DNA from: Richelia sinica FACHB-800
GTDB lineage: Bacteria; Cyanobacteriota; Cyanobacteriia; Cyanobacteriales; Nostocaceae
Assembly: GCF_014698825.1 (NCBI RefSeq)
Contig: NZ_JACJTT010000035.1
Coordinates: 1-57,711 of the forward strand
DNA: 57,711 nt
Reading direction: 5' to 3'
Shown here piece by piece: positions 8,408 to 18,100 of the stretch. Made by a program: the position numbers and the translations under genes. The number at the start of each line of letters is the position of its first letter. The first letter of the stretch is position 1. The notes under the pieces were generated by a model, which saw only the letters and a program-made list of their open reading frames with translations, was not told the DNA's origin and searched no databases.

Positions 8408-9151
8408 ATGTCTGTGCCGCTGCTGCGCCTCAGCGACAACTTTAGTTCCTATATTAGTGGCGAGGTAAATATTCATCCCAGCGCGGTGCTGGCACCAGGA
8501 GTGATACTCCAAGCGGCTGCCAACAGTAGGATTATTATCGGGGCTGGGGTATGTATTGGCATGGGTTCAATTCTCCAAGTCAATGAGGGTACCCTAGAGA
8601 TAGAAGCAGGAGCAAACCTGGGAGCAGGTTTTTTAATGGTTGGTCAAGGCAAAATTGGAGCTAGTGCTTGTATTGGTGCTGCCACAACAGTATTTAATTG
8701 TTCAGTTGCACCGGGACAAGTGGTACCACCAGGTTCAATTTTGGGAGATGTCAGTCGGCAAATGGGAGAAGCTGAACCCCAGTCCCCATCACCATCTACA
8801 TCTACATCAACAAATACCCCAGAGGCGACAACAGAAGAAACTGTGGTCTCTTCTACACAAATCTCCGCTGCATTTGTTGAATTAAAGCACCAATCGACCA
8901 CCAACTCTATCTCCGTGCCATCTCCTCCTACTCCTAAAAGTCAGTCTCCCCCTCCTGAGGAAACACCCCTTGCAGATGCGTCACCATCCCCAGAATCTCC
9001 GGAACCAGAACCAAGTGCAGCTGATACCCAATCTCCTAACAGTTTTGGCACACAAATCTATGGACAAGGAAGTATCCAGCGGTTGTTAACCACTTTGTTT
9101 CCCCATCGACAAGCGTTGAATGATCAAGGATCTGACAATTCGTCGGAGTAA
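8408..9151 (+). CDS. ccmN: Carboxysome assembly protein CcmN
   Basis: CcmN (247 residues) bridges CcmM to the CcmK shell. Residues 15-120 are hexapeptide-repeat beta-helix (IIIGAGVCIGMGSI and similar), the part that binds CcmM. Then comes a long Pro/Ser/Thr-rich linker (about 125-215). A C-terminal amphipathic encapsulation peptide with YGQGSIQRLLTTLFPHR ends the protein, as in other CcmN proteins. The open frame extends upstream to a TTG at 8303, but that extension is unlike the family. The ATG at 8408 is preceded by GAGG. It lies 150 bases after ccmM and 137 bases before ccmO. Confidence 0.93.
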   Translation: MSVPLLRLSDNFSSYISGEVNIHPSAVLAPGVILQAAANSRIIIGAGVCIGMGSILQVNEGTLEIEAGANLGAGFLMVGQGKIGASACIGAATTVFNCSVAPGQVVPPGSILGDVSRQMGEAEPQSPSPSTSTSTNTPEATTEETVVSSTQISAAFVELKHQSTTNSISVPSPPTPKSQSPPPEETPLADASPSPESPEPEPSAADTQSPNSFGTQIYGQGSIQRLLTTLFPHRQALNDQGSDNSSE

Positions 9152-9288
9152 GTGTTAATTCTGAAGTATGAAGATTGAAATTTAAGTTGTCAGAGCAATT
9201 GATAAAGCTGCTGGTTTTGAGATATTTGGTTTCATTCTTCAGTCTTTATCCTTCTTCCTTGTCTTGAGAGTATTCTGGAGAATTTCAG

Positions 9289-10077
9289 ATGGAAACGAAA
9301 AATCAACTGTCTCGTAGTAGCATCCAGGGATCGCGTCGCCGAGATAGCTTCAAGGATAGCGCCTTGGGTTTAGTATCTACCTTGAGTTTCCCGGCAATCG
9401 TGGGTACAGCTGACATGATGTTAAAGTCTGCTGGTGTACACTTGGTAGGCTATGAAAAAATTGGTAGTGGTCACTGTACAGCTATTGTGCGCGGAGGTAT
9501 CGCTGATGTACGTCTGGCTGTAGAATCTGGTGTGCAAACGGCAGAACAGTTTGGTCAGTTAGTTTCCAGTTTAGTGATTCCTCGTCCCTTTCCCAATTTG
9601 GATGTGGTACTGCCCATTACCAACCGCTTGACTCAAGTGATGGCAGATGGTAACTACAGTCGTTTGAGTAATCAAGCCATTGGTTTGGTAGAAACAAGGG
9701 GTTTCCCGGCTATGGTAGGTGCTTGTGATGCCATGCTCAAAGCGGCTGATGTCCACTTGGCATCCTATGAAAAAATCGGTGCGGGTTTATGCACAGCAAT
9801 TATAAGGGGTTCTGTTGCTAACGTGGCAGTGGCTGTAGAAGCAGGGATGTATGAAGCAGAAAGGATTGGTGAGTTAAACGCAGTCATGGTGATTCCTCGT
9901 CCCTTGGATGAGTTGGAACAAACCTTACCTGTAGCTAGTTGCTGGGTAGAAGAACGTCAACCGTTGAATATACCCTTGAATCTCAAGGAGCAAATTGTTG
10001 AAGCAGAAGCAGTAGAGTTACCAGATTTAGCAAAATTGCCTGTCAGGGTGAAAGAGGAATTATGGAATGATGAATGA
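9289..10077 (+). CDS. ccmO: Carboxysome shell protein CcmO with two fused BMC domains
   Basis: This 262-residue protein contains two BMC domains in tandem, at about 25-110 (ALGLVSTLSFPAIVGTADMM) and 128-215 (AIGLVETRGFPAMVGACDAM). It therefore makes pseudo-hexameric trimers thought to lie at facet edges and to be needed for shell closure. A basic N-terminal leader and an acidic C-terminal tail of about 45 residues flank them. In some cyanobacteria ccmO sits away from the ccmKLMN operon; here it follows ccmN directly. GGAG lies 10 bases before the ATG. Confidence 0.95.
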   Translation: METKNQLSRSSIQGSRRRDSFKDSALGLVSTLSFPAIVGTADMMLKSAGVHLVGYEKIGSGHCTAIVRGGIADVRLAVESGVQTAEQFGQLVSSLVIPRPFPNLDVVLPITNRLTQVMADGNYSRLSNQAIGLVETRGFPAMVGACDAMLKAADVHLASYEKIGAGLCTAIIRGSVANVAVAVEAGMYEAERIGELNAVMVIPRPLDELEQTLPVASCWVEERQPLNIPLNLKEQIVEAEAVELPDLAKLPVRVKEELWNDE

Positions 10078-10327
10078 TGAATGGTGAATAGTAAATACTG
10101 ATTCAGGATTCAGCATTCATCTTCTGTATGGAAGGCATCTTACGCTTTGCTTGTTTTTTGATGATAACTTTTCATCTCCATAAGTCCAATACTTCTCTTC
10201 TGATAGCGAACATAGATTTTCGTCTATACTAAAACTCATAACTTTGTATGAGTAACACTACATCAATGGCGAGTGTTCAGTGATACTAAATTTATATCTA
10301 CCGAATTGCTATTAGAGGAGAATCACC
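10078..10327 (+). promoter_or_regulatory. Upstream region of the LysR regulator with a candidate operator
   Basis: Arms ACTCATA (10234-10240) and TATGAGT (10247-10253) form a perfect inverted repeat with a 6-base spacer. They contain two overlapping T-N11-A patterns (10236-10248 and 10239-10251), the form of LysR-type binding sites. It lies 75 bases before the regulator's start, a usual place for autoregulation. AGAGGAG at 10314-10320 is a strong ribosome binding site and supports the unusual TTG start at 10328. Bases 10066-10120 contain ATGAATG-type short tandem repeats after ccmO. Confidence 0.45.
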
Positions 10328-11269
10328 TTGAACCAAGCGACGCTGCACCAGTTGAAGGTGTTTGAGGCGGCGGCAAGGCACGGCAGCTTTACTCGTGCTG
10401 CTGAGGAATTATTTCTGACCCAACCTACCGTATCGATGCAGATCAAGCAACTTACGAAATCGGTGGGACTGCCATTATTTGAGCAAGTTGGCAAACGCTT
10501 GTATTTGACTGAGGCGGGTAGGGAATTATTTGCTACTTGTCGTCAGATTTTCGACACGATCGCTCAATTTGAAATGAAGGTAGCCGATTTAAAAGGGCTA
10601 AAACAAGGGCAATTACGGTTAGCGGTCATTACTACTGCCAAATATATTATTCCGCGTTTATTGGGGCCATTTTGCCAACTGTACCCCGGAATTGATATTT
10701 CCCTTCAAGTCACCAACCACGAACGGATTCTCGAACGGATGGTGAATAACATGGATGACTTGTATATTATGAGTCAAGTTCCTGACCATCTAGATGTCAA
10801 TTTTGAGGCATTTTTAGAAAATCCTTTGGTGGTGTTTGCACCTTTAAATCATCCTCTGTCCCATGAAAAAAATATTCCCATTGAAAGATTGGGAGAAGAG
10901 CCATTTATCATGCGTGAGCCTGGTTCTGGCACCCGTCGTGCTGTACAGACTCTGTTGGATGAGCATGGGGTAAAAGTGAATGTGAAGCTAGAATTGGGCA
11001 GTAACGAAGCAATTAAACAAGCGATCGCTGGTGGCTTAGGTATTTCTGTTTTATCTCGCCATACTTTACTGACAGATGCGGCGGAATTCAGCATTTTAGA
11101 TGTCCAACACTTCCCGATTAAACGCACTTGGTATATGGTTTACCCAGCAGGTAAACAATTATCCATTGTGGCTCGTACCTACTATGAGTATCTGCTCAAT
11201 GCCGCAAAGGAAATCGTAGAACAGGGAAATCTTCTTTCCATTCCTTCTGCGGAAACAATTTCCAGATGA
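10328..11269 (+). CDS. LysR-family regulator of inorganic carbon genes (CcmR/NdhR or CmpR type)
   Basis: This 313-residue LysR-type regulator has a winged helix-turn-helix at residues 5-63 (RHGSFTRAAEELFLTQPTVS), then a linker helix and a periplasmic-binding-like effector domain from about 90 to 295. The DNA-binding part is of the group containing NdhR/CcmR and CmpR, which sense 2-oxoglutarate, 2-phosphoglycolate or related metabolites and control CO2-concentrating genes. It does not look like RbcR. The start is TTG, supported by AGAGGAG 7 bases upstream. Position directly after ccmO suggests control of the flanking operons or of itself. I cannot decide between NdhR and CmpR by eye. Confidence 0.88.
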   Translation: MNQATLHQLKVFEAAARHGSFTRAAEELFLTQPTVSMQIKQLTKSVGLPLFEQVGKRLYLTEAGRELFATCRQIFDTIAQFEMKVADLKGLKQGQLRLAVITTAKYIIPRLLGPFCQLYPGIDISLQVTNHERILERMVNNMDDLYIMSQVPDHLDVNFEAFLENPLVVFAPLNHPLSHEKNIPIERLGEEPFIMREPGSGTRRAVQTLLDEHGVKVNVKLELGSNEAIKQAIAGGLGISVLSRHTLLTDAAEFSILDVQHFPIKRTWYMVYPAGKQLSIVARTYYEYLLNAAKEIVEQGNLLSIPSAETISR

Positions 11270-11363
11270 AATATTTGTGAAGTTACTCTTATCCCTTGAC
11301 TGGGGGATGAGGAAACCTTCAAAATTAACCAACAGAACCATTCAATATGGGGGAAAACTGGCA

Positions 11364-12995
11364 GTGGTTCACCTGACGGAAACACCTTCTTGGCGCAAAA
11401 TAGTCAACAGTCAAATTGTGGCGGTCACAGTTTATGGCGACAAAGCCCTAGTGACAAGACGAGGTGTGGTCTCCTTGACGGGAGAAGAACGGGAATTAGT
11501 TGTGACACCATTGCCAGCCACTCTAGAATCGGAATCTGTGCGGGTGAATGGTGCGGGTACAGTAGGGGTGCGGTTGTTGGGAGTAACCAGCGATCGTCTG
11601 TATACGACGGAAAGCTTTGGAGAGCGAGTAGCCCAGCTAACTAGACAAATTGAACAATTAGAAGCAGAAAAACGCAATCTGCAAGCCCAAATTGATGCTT
11701 TAGCTTTACAGTCTAGTTTTATTGCCGGTTTACGGGACAAAACTGAGGAAACATTTGCCCAAAGTTTAGCGAGAAAAAATCTCAGCTTGAGTGAAACCCT
11801 AGATTTTCTCAACTTTATCGGCAGTCAGTATAGCGAATATGCGATCGCCTCTGGAGAATGTAAACACCAACAGCAAGAAGTAGATCGGCAATTACAAACT
11901 CTCCGTTCTAATTTACAAAAAGTCCAAACACCCCATCCCAAAGAAACATGGAGTGTCACCGTTGATGTGGAAGTTAATGGTACAGGAGACTTTGAGCTAG
12001 AGATATCCTATTTAGTCAATTGCGCTAGCTGGCAGCCACTGTATGACCTGAGAGTTGAGAATGCTAGCAAAATTCTCCATTTAACCTATCTTGCCGAAAT
12101 TACCCAAACTACAGGTGAAGATTGGTTAGGTGTTAATCTTACCCTGTCCACAGCTAAACCAGGATTAGGCACAATTCCGCCCCATCCTAAACCTTGGTAC
12201 ATTGATATTCAAGCTCTTCGTGCTGAAGAATCTATCACCTTCAGAACTGGTCGCACATTACCACCAGCATTACCGATTCCTCTACCGATTCCCAGTAGTG
12301 CTATGAGGAAAGAGATAGAAGAGGAAGAAGAAAATTTTATTACAGCAGCCAGTGTTGTGGCCGAAGTATCTCACGAAGGCAGCGTTGTCTCATTTAAACT
12401 GGATAGTGGTAGTAACATTCCCAGTGATGGTGCACCCCACAAAACTACTATTTTCCAAGATGATTTTCCCTGTAGTTTTGAATATGTAGCTTTACCAAGA
12501 TTGGTGAGTTTTGCCTATTTACAAACTAAGGTTAAAAATAAAGCTGATGGTGCTACCTTGCTGCCCGGTACAGCGAATGTTTTCCGCGAACATACCTTTA
12601 TTGGCACAACCAAATTAAATAATATTGCCCCTGGACAGGAGTTTAAATTAAATCTGGGTATAGATGAGACTTTAAAAATAGAACGAGATTTAGTAGAACG
12701 GCAAGTAGATAAAAAACTCATTAGTAATCAACGTCGCATTACTTACGCCTATCGGATTTTAGTCACAAATTTAGGCAACCAAGAAATTAATTTGAATTTA
12801 ATAGAACAATTACCAGTCAGTCGCAACGAACAAATTAAGGTACGGCTCACTCGTAGTCAACCACAAATTCAATTAGCTGAAATGGGAATTCTTGAATGGT
12901 CAATCAATCTCGATTCTCAAGAGACGCAGGAAATATATTATCAATTTACGGTTGAACATCCACCGGAATTAATGGTTGTAGGTTTAGATATTTAA
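11364..12995 (+). CDS. MuiA-like DUF4139/DUF4140 protein
   Basis: The protein (about 543 residues) resembles the mucoidy-inhibitor MuiA family, whose biochemical role is not established. An N-terminal DUF4140 segment starts IVAVTVYGDKALVTRRGVV. A coiled coil follows (LTRQIEQLEAEKRNLQAQID). The DUF4139 region then begins near SYLVNCASWQPLYDLRVEN and runs to the end as a beta-rich domain. No signal peptide is evident. The open frame reaches a GTG at 11277 with no ribosome binding site. GGGGGA at 11349-11354 favours the GTG at 11364 (LAVVHLTET), 94 bases after the LysR gene. It converges with the GNAT gene. Confidence 0.8.
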   Translation: MVHLTETPSWRKIVNSQIVAVTVYGDKALVTRRGVVSLTGEERELVVTPLPATLESESVRVNGAGTVGVRLLGVTSDRLYTTESFGERVAQLTRQIEQLEAEKRNLQAQIDALALQSSFIAGLRDKTEETFAQSLARKNLSLSETLDFLNFIGSQYSEYAIASGECKHQQQEVDRQLQTLRSNLQKVQTPHPKETWSVTVDVEVNGTGDFELEISYLVNCASWQPLYDLRVENASKILHLTYLAEITQTTGEDWLGVNLTLSTAKPGLGTIPPHPKPWYIDIQALRAEESITFRTGRTLPPALPIPLPIPSSAMRKEIEEEEENFITAASVVAEVSHEGSVVSFKLDSGSNIPSDGAPHKTTIFQDDFPCSFEYVALPRLVSFAYLQTKVKNKADGATLLPGTANVFREHTFIGTTKLNNIAPGQEFKLNLGIDETLKIERDLVERQVDKKLISNQRRITYAYRILVTNLGNQEINLNLIEQLPVSRNEQIKVRLTRSQPQIQLAEMGILEWSINLDSQETQEIYYQFTVEHPPELMVVGLDI

Positions 12996-13061
12996 GGTTT
13001 ACTGTTCACGTAACTTGCTGTTAGGCGTAAAATACTTATTATGAAGACAGGGAATGGGCAA

Positions 13062-13505
13062 CTATTGCAACTGTAAAGCGTAATAGTAAAACTCTTCATT
13101 CTTAATGTAATTCCGCGCCTCATAAAGTTTTTGCGCGGTCATATTAGAAGTTTGCGTAGATAAAATTACTCGAATTGCTCCACTTTCTTTTGCATATTCT
13201 TCCGCAGCATTCATCAATAACTTTGCAATTCCCCTGCGACGATATGACTCTTCCACATACAAATCGTTTAATATCCATACTCGTTTCATCGACACTGAAG
13301 AAAAGCTAGGATAAAGCTGAGTAAATCCAACTAATTGCCCATTGTCGTTAGCTGCAAACACTACGGAGTCATTATTCTTAAATCTGTCTTTGAGAAATTC
13401 CTGAGCAGCGTCAAGGTTTGATACTTGATTATAAAAAATACGATACTGATCAAATAATACAGAAAGGCTTTCAAGATGATTAATATTGGCTAATAAAACT
13501 TCCAT
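13062..13505 (-). CDS. GNAT-family N-acetyltransferase
   Basis: This 147-residue single-domain GNAT enzyme should transfer an acyl group from acyl-CoA to an unknown amine. The acetyl-CoA-binding motif A is seen as LYVEESYRRRGIAKLLMNAA (about 85-104). The preceding strand has FAANDNGQLVGFTQLYP. Its ATG overlaps the stop of the upstream gene by one base (TAATG), so the two are translationally coupled. The substrate cannot be predicted. Confidence 0.85.
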   Translation of the reverse strand: MEVLLANINHLESLSVLFDQYRIFYNQVSNLDAAQEFLKDRFKNNDSVVFAANDNGQLVGFTQLYPSFSSVSMKRVWILNDLYVEESYRRRGIAKLLMNAAEEYAKESGAIRVILSTQTSNMTAQKLYEARNYIKNEEFYYYALQLQ

Positions 13506-13918
13506 TAATTATCCTCATTAACTACAAATGGTAAAGGGCGTGTTTCTGTATTATGAATCGCCAAAATTTTCCATTGAGAATCTATATACTGAGACACACA
13601 AGTTAAAACACCTTTTTTTGGTGTTTCATTACTATTAATTTTTTCCAACTGCCAATAACTGTGGGAAATTGCTAAATCAGGTTGAATAAATTTAATGTCC
13701 GTTGCCAGAAATTGCAATTGCGTATTTTGCAGGTTATTTGCAAATGCTAAAGCATGTCCCGTTTCAATTTCGGCTTTTCCTGCTAACCTTTGTCCAAAGA
13801 CATTTACAAAATCAGCATCTTCCACAAATAAAGATGCTAATTTGTGAGCATCATACTCTCTCCAGGCATCAGCAAATGTTTGCATATTTGCCTTAATTGC
13901 TTGTTCAGCTTGATTCAT
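13505..13918 (-). CDS. SnoaL-like / DUF4440 NTF2-fold protein
   Basis: The protein (137 residues) has the pattern of the SgcJ/EcaC and DUF4440 NTF2-like families: an N-terminal helix with FADAWREYDAHKLASLFVEDADFVNVFG, then a GKAEIETGH turn and a C-terminal sheet (GVLTCVSQYIDSQWKILAIH). Such proteins are small enzymes or ligand binders of varied function. It forms a two-gene unit with the GNAT gene, whose ATG overlaps its stop. No signal peptide is present. Confidence 0.75.
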   Translation of the reverse strand: MNQAEQAIKANMQTFADAWREYDAHKLASLFVEDADFVNVFGQRLAGKAEIETGHALAFANNLQNTQLQFLATDIKFIQPDLAISHSYWQLEKINSNETPKKGVLTCVSQYIDSQWKILAIHNTETRPLPFVVNEDN

Positions 13919-13995
13919 AAAATGTTGTATTTTTAGGTAAAAATTGTGGAATATATGCTGAAATCTTAACTATTAACCAAATCAATTGCTCTTAT

Positions 13996-14853
13996 TCAAG
14001 CTTGGAAATCACGGAAAGTGTGGAGTAAGGTAAACAATTTATCAAAATCAAAACTCTTGGGATCTGCCCTTTGTCCAGAACGGTCTACAGCCTTGTGAGT
14101 AGTGATGCGCTCATCTGGTACTTGACTTTGAGCAATTAACCAAGCTAGAGATTTATATTGTGAATCTGTATAACCACTATGACTAATAATCATATTGTCA
14201 CCCCGACCATCTGGGGGAGTTTCCAGAGATACATGATAGGCAAAATTATTCACCGATGGCGGTAAATTAGGATTAGTTTGTACAGTTTCTATACCATATG
14301 CTCCCTCAAACACCGAATTAGCTGCGCCAAAAGCTCTTTTTTCTGGGGCAACAAGATAAATCACCGTCCCATCCAACTTAATCAAAGTATGGTAACTAGC
14401 CTGGACATTTTCATCTTCATGGGGTGTTTGAAAAAAATTAATGGCACTAGTAGCTGAATTACTAGTTTCATGAATAACTATGATGGGTTGATTGGTTACT
14501 ACTAAACCATTTACATCTGTAGTATATCTTTCACCGTAGTTTGTAGGATCTACTGCTGCCACTTCTAAATTAGGTCGATATTGGGAAAAAGCTGTGGTGG
14601 TTAAATATTTATTACGAGATTTTTGTTTTAATGGTGGTAATGCAGGTTTGTTAACATTTTTAGGTAAATTTTCTTGCTTTCTTTCTGACTGAAATAGAAC
14701 TTGGGGATAGAAATTTTCAGATATAACTTCAGGTGGTGATACATTTACTTGACTGGGCCTTTGTTTTGCTCCACCAATAAACAATGCCACAATCAAAGTT
14801 GCCAACATCAGAAAAATTAGCACTATTCTAGTTATCCAATCCCTGAATCTCAT
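13996..14853 (-). CDS. N-acetylmuramoyl-L-alanine amidase (Amidase_2/AmpD fold), membrane-anchored
   Basis: This 285-residue protein has an N-terminal membrane segment near 10-28 (IVLIFLMLATLIVALFIGG) and a variable linker. An Amidase_2 domain runs from about 125 to 275. The zinc-site pattern is visible: IVIHETSN (first His), ASYHTLIKLDGTVIYLV, and THKAVDRSGQRADP at the end. It should cleave the amide bond between muramic acid and the stem peptide in the periplasm. It is divergent from metH with a 299-base gap. Confidence 0.85.
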   Translation of the reverse strand: MRFRDWITRIVLIFLMLATLIVALFIGGAKQRPSQVNVSPPEVISENFYPQVLFQSERKQENLPKNVNKPALPPLKQKSRNKYLTTTAFSQYRPNLEVAAVDPTNYGERYTTDVNGLVVTNQPIIVIHETSNSATSAINFFQTPHEDENVQASYHTLIKLDGTVIYLVAPEKRAFGAANSVFEGAYGIETVQTNPNLPPSVNNFAYHVSLETPPDGRGDNMIISHSGYTDSQYKSLAWLIAQSQVPDERITTHKAVDRSGQRADPKSFDFDKLFTLLHTFRDFQA

Positions 14854-15152
14854 ATATTTAATACATGTAATCTGGCTAACACTAATATTAATATATTTTT
14901 ACTAGTAAAAATAGGATACTGGTATACCAAAGTATAATAGATATTTTACTGACACTACTCCTCCATCTGGGGATTTATTTGCCCAGAGAAGTCTCTCATC
15001 CATTAGCGTTTCCGGATAGAAAATCAACTTTCTTGGTTTTAACTGACCCCAGCACTAGTTTTATTTAAAACTTATCTCTATTAGAAGAATGTTAGAAAAT
15101 AGTAAGTTAAGTCGTATCTCACAATACACATTTCCATTTTTTTGCATATCAT
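14854..15152 (+). promoter_or_regulatory. Divergent gap between the amidase and metH
   Basis: This 299-base AT-rich gap has a small hairpin TCTGGG (14966-14971) / CCCAGA (14982-14987) followed by GAGA-AGT-CTCTC. I looked for a cobalamin or S-adenosylhomocysteine riboswitch before metH and could not recognise either. metH has no clear ribosome binding site before its ATG. Confidence 0.3.
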
Positions 15153-18100
15153 ATGACTCATCCTTTCCTGGAAAGACTACATAGTCCCGAATTTCCCGTC
15201 ATTGTTTTTGATGGTGCTATGGGAACCAATCTGCAAACCCAAAACCTGACTGCGGAAGACTTTGGTGGCCCACAATATGAAGGGTGTAACGAATATCTCG
15301 TCCACACCAAACCAGAAGCTGTAGCAAAAGTTCACCGTGACTTTCTGGCTGCCGGTGCAGATGTGATAGAAACAGATACTTTTGGTGGTACTTCTATTGT
15401 ATTGGCAGAATATGACCTACAAGACCAAACCTATTATCTAAATAAAGCTGCGGCAGAATTGGCAAAGCAGGTAGCAACTGAGTTTTCTACCCCAGAAAAG
15501 CCCCGGTTTGTGGCTGGGTCGATTGGCCCCACGACTAAACTTCCCACCTTGGGACATATTGATTTTGACACCATGAAAACGGCTTTTGCTGAACAAGCAG
15601 AGGCTTTATTTGATGGTGGGGTGGATTTATTTATTGTGGAGACATGCCAAGATGTGCTGCAAATTAAAGCGGCATTAAATGGGATTGAGGAAACTTTTGC
15701 CAAAAAAGGCGAAAGAAGACCATTGATGGTGTCTGTCACCATGGAAAGTATGGGGACAATGTTGGTAGGTACAGAAATTGCTGCTGTACTGACGATTTTG
15801 GCACCCTATCCGATTGATATTCTTGGTTTAAACTGTGCCACTGGGCCAGACTTGATGAAACCACATATCAAGTATTTAGCTGAACATTCTCCTTTTGTGG
15901 TTTCTTGTATTCCCAACGCTGGTTTACCAGAAAACGTTGGTGGTCAAGCCCATTATCGCCTCACGCCGTTAGAGTTACGCATGGCTTTGATGCACTTTGT
16001 TGAAGATTTGGGTGTCCAAGTGATTGGGGGTTGCTGTGGGACACGTCCAGCACACATTCAACAATTAGCGGAAATAGCCAAAGATTTAAAACCCAAGGTG
16101 CGACAACCAAGTTTAGAACCAGCAGCAGCGTCAATTTATTCCACCCAACCTTACGAACAAGATAACTCTTTCTTGATTGTGGGAGAACGCCTGAATGCTA
16201 GTGGTTCCAAGAAATGCCGGGAATTACTGAATGCAGAAGATTGGGATGGTTTGGTGTCAATGGCGCGATCGCAAGTTAAAGAAGGCGCACATATTCTAGA
16301 TGTTAACGTAGACTATGTAGGACGTGACGGTGTGCGGGATATGCACGAGTTAGTTTCTCGCATCGTCAATAACGTCACCCTACCCCTGATGCTAGACTCC
16401 ACTGAATGGGAGAAAATGGAGGCAGGTTTAAAGGTAGCTGGAGGTAAATGTTTACTTAACTCCACCAACTACGAAGATGGGGAACCTCGGTTCTTAAAAG
16501 TGTTGGAGTTGGCGAAAAATTACGGTGCTGGTGTCGTCATTGGTACAATTGATGAAGATGGCATGGCCCGAACAGCAGACAAAAAATTTGAAATTGCTCA
16601 ACGTGCTTACCGCCAAGCTGTGGAGTATGGCATACCCCCAACAGAAATATTTTTTGATACTTTAGCTCTACCAATATCTACGGGGATTGAAGAAGACCGA
16701 GAAAATGGCAAAGCTACTATCGAGTCCATTCGCAGGATTCGCCAACAATTGCCAGGCAGTCATATCATTCTGGGTGTATCTAATATATCCTTTGGCTTAA
16801 ACCCAGCCGCCCGTATTGTCTTGAACTCCATGTTTTTGCATGAAGCAATGGCTGCGGGAATGGATGCAGCTATTGTCAGCGCCAGTAAAATTTTACCATT
16901 GGCGAAAATTGAACCACATCATCAAGAAGTTTGCCGAAAATTAATCTATGATGAACGCAAATTTGAAGGGGATGTTTGCATTTATGATCCCTTGGGAGAA
17001 TTAACGAAACTCTTTGAAGGAGTCAAAGCTAAACGTAACACTGGCATTGATGAAAACCTCCCCATTGAAGAAAGGCTGAAGCGTCATATTATTGATGGAG
17101 AACGTATTGGTTTAGAAGCGCAATTAGCTAAGGCTTTAGAACAATATCCACCCTTAGAAATCATCAATACCTTCCTATTAGATGGCATGAAAGTTGTGGG
17201 TGAATTGTTCGGTTCAGGACAAATGCAACTACCTTTCGTATTACAATCAGCAGAAACTATGAAAGCGGCTGTGGCTTATTTAGAGCCGTTCATGGAAAAA
17301 TCAGAAGCAGGAGACAATGCCAAAGGTAAGGTAATCATTGCCACTGTTAAAGGCGACGTTCATGACATTGGTAAAAACCTAGTAGATATCATCTTATCTA
17401 ACAATGGTTACAAAGTATTTAACTTAGGCATCAAACAACCAGTAGAAAATATCATTCAAGCTTACGAGCAGTATAAACCTGATTGTATTGCTATGAGTGG
17501 GTTGTTGGTTAAATCTACCGCTTTCATGAAAGAAAATTTGCAGGTCTTCAACGAAAAAGGTATTACTGTTCCGGTAATTTTAGGTGGTGCAGCGTTAACG
17601 CCTAAGTTTGTCCATGAAGACTGCCAAAACACTTACAAAGGCAAAGTGGTTTATGGTAAAGATGCCTTTTCTGATTTGCATTTCATGGATAAATTGATGC
17701 CCGCTAAAGCTGCGGATAAATGGGATGATTTGCAAGGATTTTTAGATGAATTGGAAGATGCTGAAACATCAACAAATGGTCAAAAACAATCCGCAGATAA
17801 GATTGTTAAAGAGAAAGCTGCTGCTGAACCAAGAGAAATAGATACCCGTCGTTCCGAGGCTGTAGATATCAATATTGAACGTCCCCAACCTCCTTTCTGG
17901 GGAACAAAGTTATTACAGCCCTGCGATATTCCCATTGAAGAGATACTGTGGCATTTAGACTTGCAAGCTTTGATTGCTGGACAATGGCAATTCCGCAAAC
18001 CCAAGGAACAATCTAAGGAAGAATATCAAGAGTTTTTGGCTGAGAAGGTTTATCCAATTTTAGATAATTGGAAACAGCGGATTATTGCAGAAAATTTGTT

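Noticed and set aside
14854-15152. Possible riboswitch before metH
   Set aside because: Neither cobalamin nor S-adenosylhomocysteine riboswitch core sequences could be recognised; only a short hairpin is present.
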